A DNA stretch of 7,502 nucleotides from Spirochaetales bacterium (GTDB lineage: Bacteria; Spirochaetota; Spirochaetia; DSM-27196; SLST01): positions 1 to 7,502 of the forward strand of contig SLST01000570.1 of the NCBI GenBank assembly GCA_007130265.1. Reading direction: 5' to 3'. Below are positions 4,159-7,502 of the stretch, piece by piece (the first letter of the stretch is position 1; each line of letters opens with the position of its first letter). The notes under the pieces were generated by a model that made no database searches, had not been told where the DNA came from, and saw nothing but the letters and a program-made list of their open reading frames with translations. The position numbers were made by a program, and so were the translations under genes.

Positions 4159-6450
4159 ATGACGCATATGACACCCCCTGCATCTGCAGACGACCCCGCA
4201 AAGCGTGTGAGTGGACCCGTCGACCGGCTCACCTGGGCCTTCCCGCTGCCGCGCACGCACACCGGCGTACCGTTGGGCAATGGCCGCACCGGACTGCTCG
4301 TCTGGGGGGCGGACAATGTGCTGCGGCTTACGATCGGACGGGCGGATCTCTGGGACCATCGCGGCGGGATGCCGTGGACCGAGGCGCAGTACTACGCGGC
4401 GATCCGCTCGTGTCTCGAGTCGAACGACGAAGCCGGTATCGCGCGAATCTTCCGGCCGGCTACGGAGAGTGAGCCGGGGCAGCCGGCTCGGCCGAGCGTG
4501 TTGCCGCTCGGGCGCCTTGAGCTCGTGCTACGCGAGGGGTGTGCGCTCACGGAGGCGAACCTCTCCATGCGCGAGGGGTTCGTCGAGGTGATCTACCGCC
4601 TTGGCAGCGCGCGGAAGGCGCTGCAGGTCGGCCTTCATCCGCAGCGCGATTTTGCGTGGATCGGTGCGGCCGAGGACGTAGAGGATGTGCGCGTGGTGAC
4701 GAGCTGGGACATCATGGGCGAGCGACTCGCGGCCCTCTCGTTCTCAGAGCCCGAGGCCTTTTCGACCGCCGACGGGGTAGCCGGGTGGCACTGGGACCTG
4801 CCCGAAGACCCGGGCGTGTCGGTCGCGTGGCGCAAAGAGCGCTCGGAGATCCTGCTCGTGGTGGACCGGTACGACGGAACCTTCGATTCCGCGGCAGCCG
4901 CGAGCAGGTTGGAGCCCGGTGAAGCGATGCGCGTTGAGACGTTGCGCGGCGAGACTCGCAGCTGGTGGGCGGGGTACCGGGATCGTGTTGCTTCGGTTTC
5001 GCTCTCCAACCCCGTGCTGCAGCAGATCCATGATTTCGGACTCTACCTCTTCGGGGCCCTTACGAACCCGAACGGCGTCGCGGCAACGCTGCAGGGGCCG
5101 TGGATCGAGGAGTACGACTTCCCGCCGTGGTCGAGCGACTACCACTTCAACATCAACGTCCAGATGTGCTACTCACCCGGGTTTCGAGCCGGGGCGTTCG
5201 ATCACCTGAGGCCGCTCTTCGACCTCGTCTGGTCGTGGCGCGAGCGGCTTCGCACGAACGCGCGCCATTTCGCCGGGATCGACGACGGGTATATGCTGCC
5301 GCACGCGGTCGACGACCGGTGCACCTGCATGGGGTCGTTCTGGACCGGCTCGATCGACCACGCGTGCACCGCCTGGGTCGCCGCGATGATGTTCGACTAC
5401 GCCGACTACACCGGCGACGTGGAGTTCCTGCGCGAGCGGGCCTTCCCGTTCATGCGGGGAACGCTGGCCGTCTACCGGGCGATGCTCGAGGACGACGGAG
5501 AGCAGCTGCGCCTGCCGGTTTCGGTCTCTCCGGAGTACCGTGGCGCGCAGATGGACGCGTGGGGCGCGAATGCGAGCTTCCAGCTCGCGGCGCTCCATCG
5601 CCTCTGCGAGAACCTCATCGTCGCGGCGCGTACGCTCGGCGTCGCCGCGGATCCGTCCTGGGCGGACATCGGCAAGCGCCTTCCCGGAGCGACGACCGCG
5701 GACGGGCGGATCATGCTCTGGGAGGGCGTCGACCTGGAAGAGAGCCATCGCCACCATTCGCATCTCGCCGGCATCGCGCCCTTCGACACGCTCGATTTCG
5801 ACGACGGGCGGTGGCGTGAGGTGATCGATCGCTCGCTGCGTCACTGGATCCGGATGGGCATGGGGCTCTGGTCGGGTTGGTGCATGAGCTGGGCCTCCGC
5901 CCTTCACTCACGGGTCGGGAACGGAGAAGGCGCCGAGCTCATGCTCGAGTTGTGGCAACGGGTCTTCACGAACGAGGGACGAGCATCGATGCACGATGCC
6001 ACGATCAACGGGATCACGCTCATGGGAGCGCCGCCGCTCATCAGGTCGGACGCGATGTCGCCGGACGGCGAGGGGGCTGCCGGCAGAGGTTCAACGGGAA
6101 CCGCGATCCTCCGCCAGGCCGAGCGGATGCAGATGGACGGCGCGATGGGGGGCGTTGCCGCGGTACAGGAGATGCTGCTCCACGATCGGCGCGGCGTCTT
6201 GCGGTTCTTCCGGGGCGTACCGGCGAGCTGGCCGCGCGCGAGCTTCGAGCGGTTCCGGGCACCTGGAGGATTCCTCGTCTCCGGCTGGTGGGACCGTGCG
6301 GCCGGATGGCGAGTCGAGGTCTACGCGACGAGGCCCGGGCGCCTGCGCCTGGAGCTGCCGGGCAGCGAACTCGGGCGCTATGAGCCCGTGGAGATGGACG
6401 TTTCAGGCGGGCGACGAGTCGAGTTCGAGGGAACCTGGGATGCCGGATGA
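4159..6450 (+). CDS. Glycoside hydrolase family 95-type enzyme (alpha-L-fucosidase/alpha-L-galactosidase family)
   Basis: The 763-residue product has the length and order of GH95: an N-terminal beta domain with PLGNGRTGLLVWG (38-50), an (alpha/alpha)6 barrel from about 290 to 670, and a small C-terminal beta domain. Catalytic positions known from Bifidobacterium AfcA are all found: PPWSSDYHFNIN holds N331 and N333, SVSPEY holds the acid E459, and QMDGAMGG holds the base D660. The E459-D660 spacing (201) nearly equals that of AfcA (200). H329 matches the histidine next to the substrate in fucosidases, favouring L-fucose over L-galactose, but this is inference. HRHHSHLAG and DYTGDVEFLRERAFPFM are further family marks. 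There is no signal peptide, so it probably trims imported oligosaccharides in the cytoplasm. Around 60-110 the usual LNEDTLWSG-type stretch is replaced by GRADLWDHRGG and following residues, so it is a divergent member. No ribosome site precedes the ATG at 4159; ATG 4168 is an alternative start. Its stop overlaps the ABC-F start. Confidence 0.88.
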   Translation: MTHMTPPASADDPAKRVSGPVDRLTWAFPLPRTHTGVPLGNGRTGLLVWGADNVLRLTIGRADLWDHRGGMPWTEAQYYAAIRSCLESNDEAGIARIFRPATESEPGQPARPSVLPLGRLELVLREGCALTEANLSMREGFVEVIYRLGSARKALQVGLHPQRDFAWIGAAEDVEDVRVVTSWDIMGERLAALSFSEPEAFSTADGVAGWHWDLPEDPGVSVAWRKERSEILLVVDRYDGTFDSAAAASRLEPGEAMRVETLRGETRSWWAGYRDRVASVSLSNPVLQQIHDFGLYLFGALTNPNGVAATLQGPWIEEYDFPPWSSDYHFNINVQMCYSPGFRAGAFDHLRPLFDLVWSWRERLRTNARHFAGIDDGYMLPHAVDDRCTCMGSFWTGSIDHACTAWVAAMMFDYADYTGDVEFLRERAFPFMRGTLAVYRAMLEDDGEQLRLPVSVSPEYRGAQMDAWGANASFQLAALHRLCENLIVAARTLGVAADPSWADIGKRLPGATTADGRIMLWEGVDLEESHRHHSHLAGIAPFDTLDFDDGRWREVIDRSLRHWIRMGMGLWSGWCMSWASALHSRVGNGEGAELMLELWQRVFTNEGRASMHDATINGITLMGAPPLIRSDAMSPDGEGAAGRGSTGTAILRQAERMQMDGAMGGVAAVQEMLLHDRRGVLRFFRGVPASWPRASFERFRAPGGFLVSGWWDRAAGWRVEVYATRPGRLRLELPGSELGRYEPVEMDVSGGRRVEFEGTWDAG

Positions 6451-7502
6451 ACATCGTCTCACTCAAGGATGTCGCGAAGTCGGTCGGTACCGGCCTGCTC
6501 TTCGACGATGTGACGTTCGGGATCGAGCAGGGTGAAAGGATCGGGCTCGTCGGCAGAAACGGGTCCGGGAAGTCGACGCTGATCCGTCTGCTCTCAGGCG
6601 ATCTCGAACCCGACGCGGGGTTGATTGCGCGCAGCCGCGACCTTGTCATGGCCTCACTCGAGCAGCAACCTCGCTTTCCCTCAGGCGCGACCGTGAGCGA
6701 CTACGGCCCCGGGGGAGCCGCCATCCAGCGGTACGAGGCGTTCTGCTCGCAGCTCGGAATGCACGAGACGGGTGTGGCGCTCGACACGCTCTCCGGCGGG
6801 ATGCAGAAGAAGCTCGCGATCGCCCGCTGCCTCGCCGCGGACGCCGATCTCATGACCCTTGATGAGCCGACGAACCACCTTGATCTCGACGCGGTCCTTT
6901 GGCTCGAACAACTGCTCGGAACCACGACCGCCGGCTTCGTCATGGTGACCCACGACCGCCGCATGCTCGACGCCGTATGCTCGACGATCCTCGAGGTTGC
7001 CGACCGCACGGTGTACCGGCACGTCGGTAACTATTCGGCGTACCTGAAACGCCGCGCCGAGCGGCACTACGAGCAGAACGCCGCCGAGCGGCGACGCGTG
7101 TCGATCCTCAGGCGCGAGCTCGAGTGGCTCCAGCGCGGGCCGAAGGCGCGCACCGGGAAGGACAAGGGGCGGCAGGATCGGATAGGCGAGATGCTCGAGG
7201 AGGCTCCGGAGGCCGAAGCGGTGATCAGGCCGCTACCCGCGGCGCAGCGTCGCCAGGGCAAACGGGTTCTTGAGCTCAAAGACGTGGCGAAGTCGTATGA
7301 CGCGGTCCCGGTGATCTCCGGCTTCTCCTACGAGTTCAGTCCCGGACAGCGAATCGGCGTGATCGGACCCAACGGGTCCGGAAAGACAACGCTGCTCGAC
7401 ATCATCGCCGGCCGGGTGGTCGCTGATCGCGGCTCGGTGGAGGTGGGCGAGACCACCGCGTTCGCCTACTTTGATCAGACCGGTGCGCGCATCGACACTG
7501 GA
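6447..7502 (+). CDS. ABC-F family ATPase, Uup-like (3' end outside window)
   Basis: 352 residues are visible: one full ATPase domain, the linker and the start of the second domain. Domain 1 has Walker A GRNGSGKST (36-44), Q-loop Q73, signature LSGGMQKK (115-122), Walker B LMTLDEP with E140, and the H-loop VTHDR (H169). Domain 2 begins with Walker A GPNGSGKTT (307-315). Both domains open with the same LKDVAKS motif. There are no membrane segments, as expected for ABC-F proteins, which act on ribosomes. The linker (about 195-260), with GNYSAYLKRRAE and LEWLQRGPKARTGKDKGRQDR, resembles Uup more than EttA. The Q-loop to signature stretch is only about 42 residues, much shorter than in E. coli Uup, so a helical part of domain 1 is reduced. 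The ATG overlaps the GH95 stop by 4 nt (ATGA), suggesting translational coupling; there is no separate strong ribosome site. Uup's C-terminal coiled coil, if present, is off the window. Confidence 0.93.
   Translation, partial: MNIVSLKDVAKSVGTGLLFDDVTFGIEQGERIGLVGRNGSGKSTLIRLLSGDLEPDAGLIARSRDLVMASLEQQPRFPSGATVSDYGPGGAAIQRYEAFCSQLGMHETGVALDTLSGGMQKKLAIARCLAADADLMTLDEPTNHLDLDAVLWLEQLLGTTTAGFVMVTHDRRMLDAVCSTILEVADRTVYRHVGNYSAYLKRRAERHYEQNAAERRRVSILRRELEWLQRGPKARTGKDKGRQDRIGEMLEEAPEAEAVIRPLPAAQRRQGKRVLELKDVAKSYDAVPVISGFSYEFSPGQRIGVIGPNGSGKTTLLDIIAGRVVADRGSVEVGETTAFAYFDQTGARIDTG

Noticed and set aside
5100..5819. 239-residue plus-strand ORF inside the GH95 gene
   Set aside because: Arginine-rich composition and complete nesting in the conserved GH95 barrel show it is an out-of-frame shadow.
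5173..5907. 244-residue minus-strand ORF within the GH95 gene
   Set aside because: Rich in R, H, P and E without any motif, fully antisense to a gene with conserved catalytic residues; a codon-bias shadow.

Overview
This is a GC-rich bacterial window (third codon positions mostly G/C) with six protein-coding genes, two of them cut by the window edges, and little intergenic space. I see no RNA gene, mobile element, CRISPR array or origin. The lineage cannot be fixed from sequence alone. Sugar-degrading enzymes, an FMN/Fe-S membrane protein, a short DksA-like protein and a Uup-like ABC-F ATPase together would suit a free-living carbohydrate degrader such as a high-GC spirochaete, but that is a guess.

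Layout: (1) 1-933 (+) is the 3' end of a family GH3 beta-glycosidase gene with a PA14 insert. (2) 890-2383 (-) encodes a family S1 formylglycine sulfatase. It converges on the GH3 gene with a 44-nt overlap that contains a perfect 10-bp hairpin. (3) 2474-3661 (+) is divergent from the sulfatase across a 90-bp gap and encodes a membrane protein with an extracytosolic, probably covalently flavinylated FMN domain, followed by two CX3CP cysteine motifs (NosR/PceC-like). (4) 3721-4089 (+) encodes a small DksA/TraR-type C4 zinc-finger protein. (5) 4159-6450 (+) encodes a GH95-type glycosidase (alpha-L-fucosidase/alpha-L-galactosidase family) with all expected catalytic residues. (6) 6447-7502 (+) encodes an ABC-F ATPase of the Uup type. 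It overlaps the GH95 stop by an ATGA junction and is cut at the right edge.

How they may fit together: GH3 glycosidase, sulfatase and GH95 enzyme within 6.5 kb suggest breakdown of a sulfated, possibly fucose-containing glycan. The sulfatase and the GH95 enzyme both lack a signal peptide, so they probably act on imported oligosaccharides in the cytoplasm. No transporter, sulfatase-maturing enzyme or sugar regulator is visible here. The FMN/Fe-S protein, the DksA-like protein and the ABC-F protein are housekeeping or regulatory types with no obvious link to glycan use. No clearly new multi-gene system is evident. The points most worth a second look are the stripped-down flavinylated Fe-S membrane protein, the possibly leaderless GH95 gene, the GH95/ABC-F coupling and the shortened first ATPase domain of the ABC-F protein.
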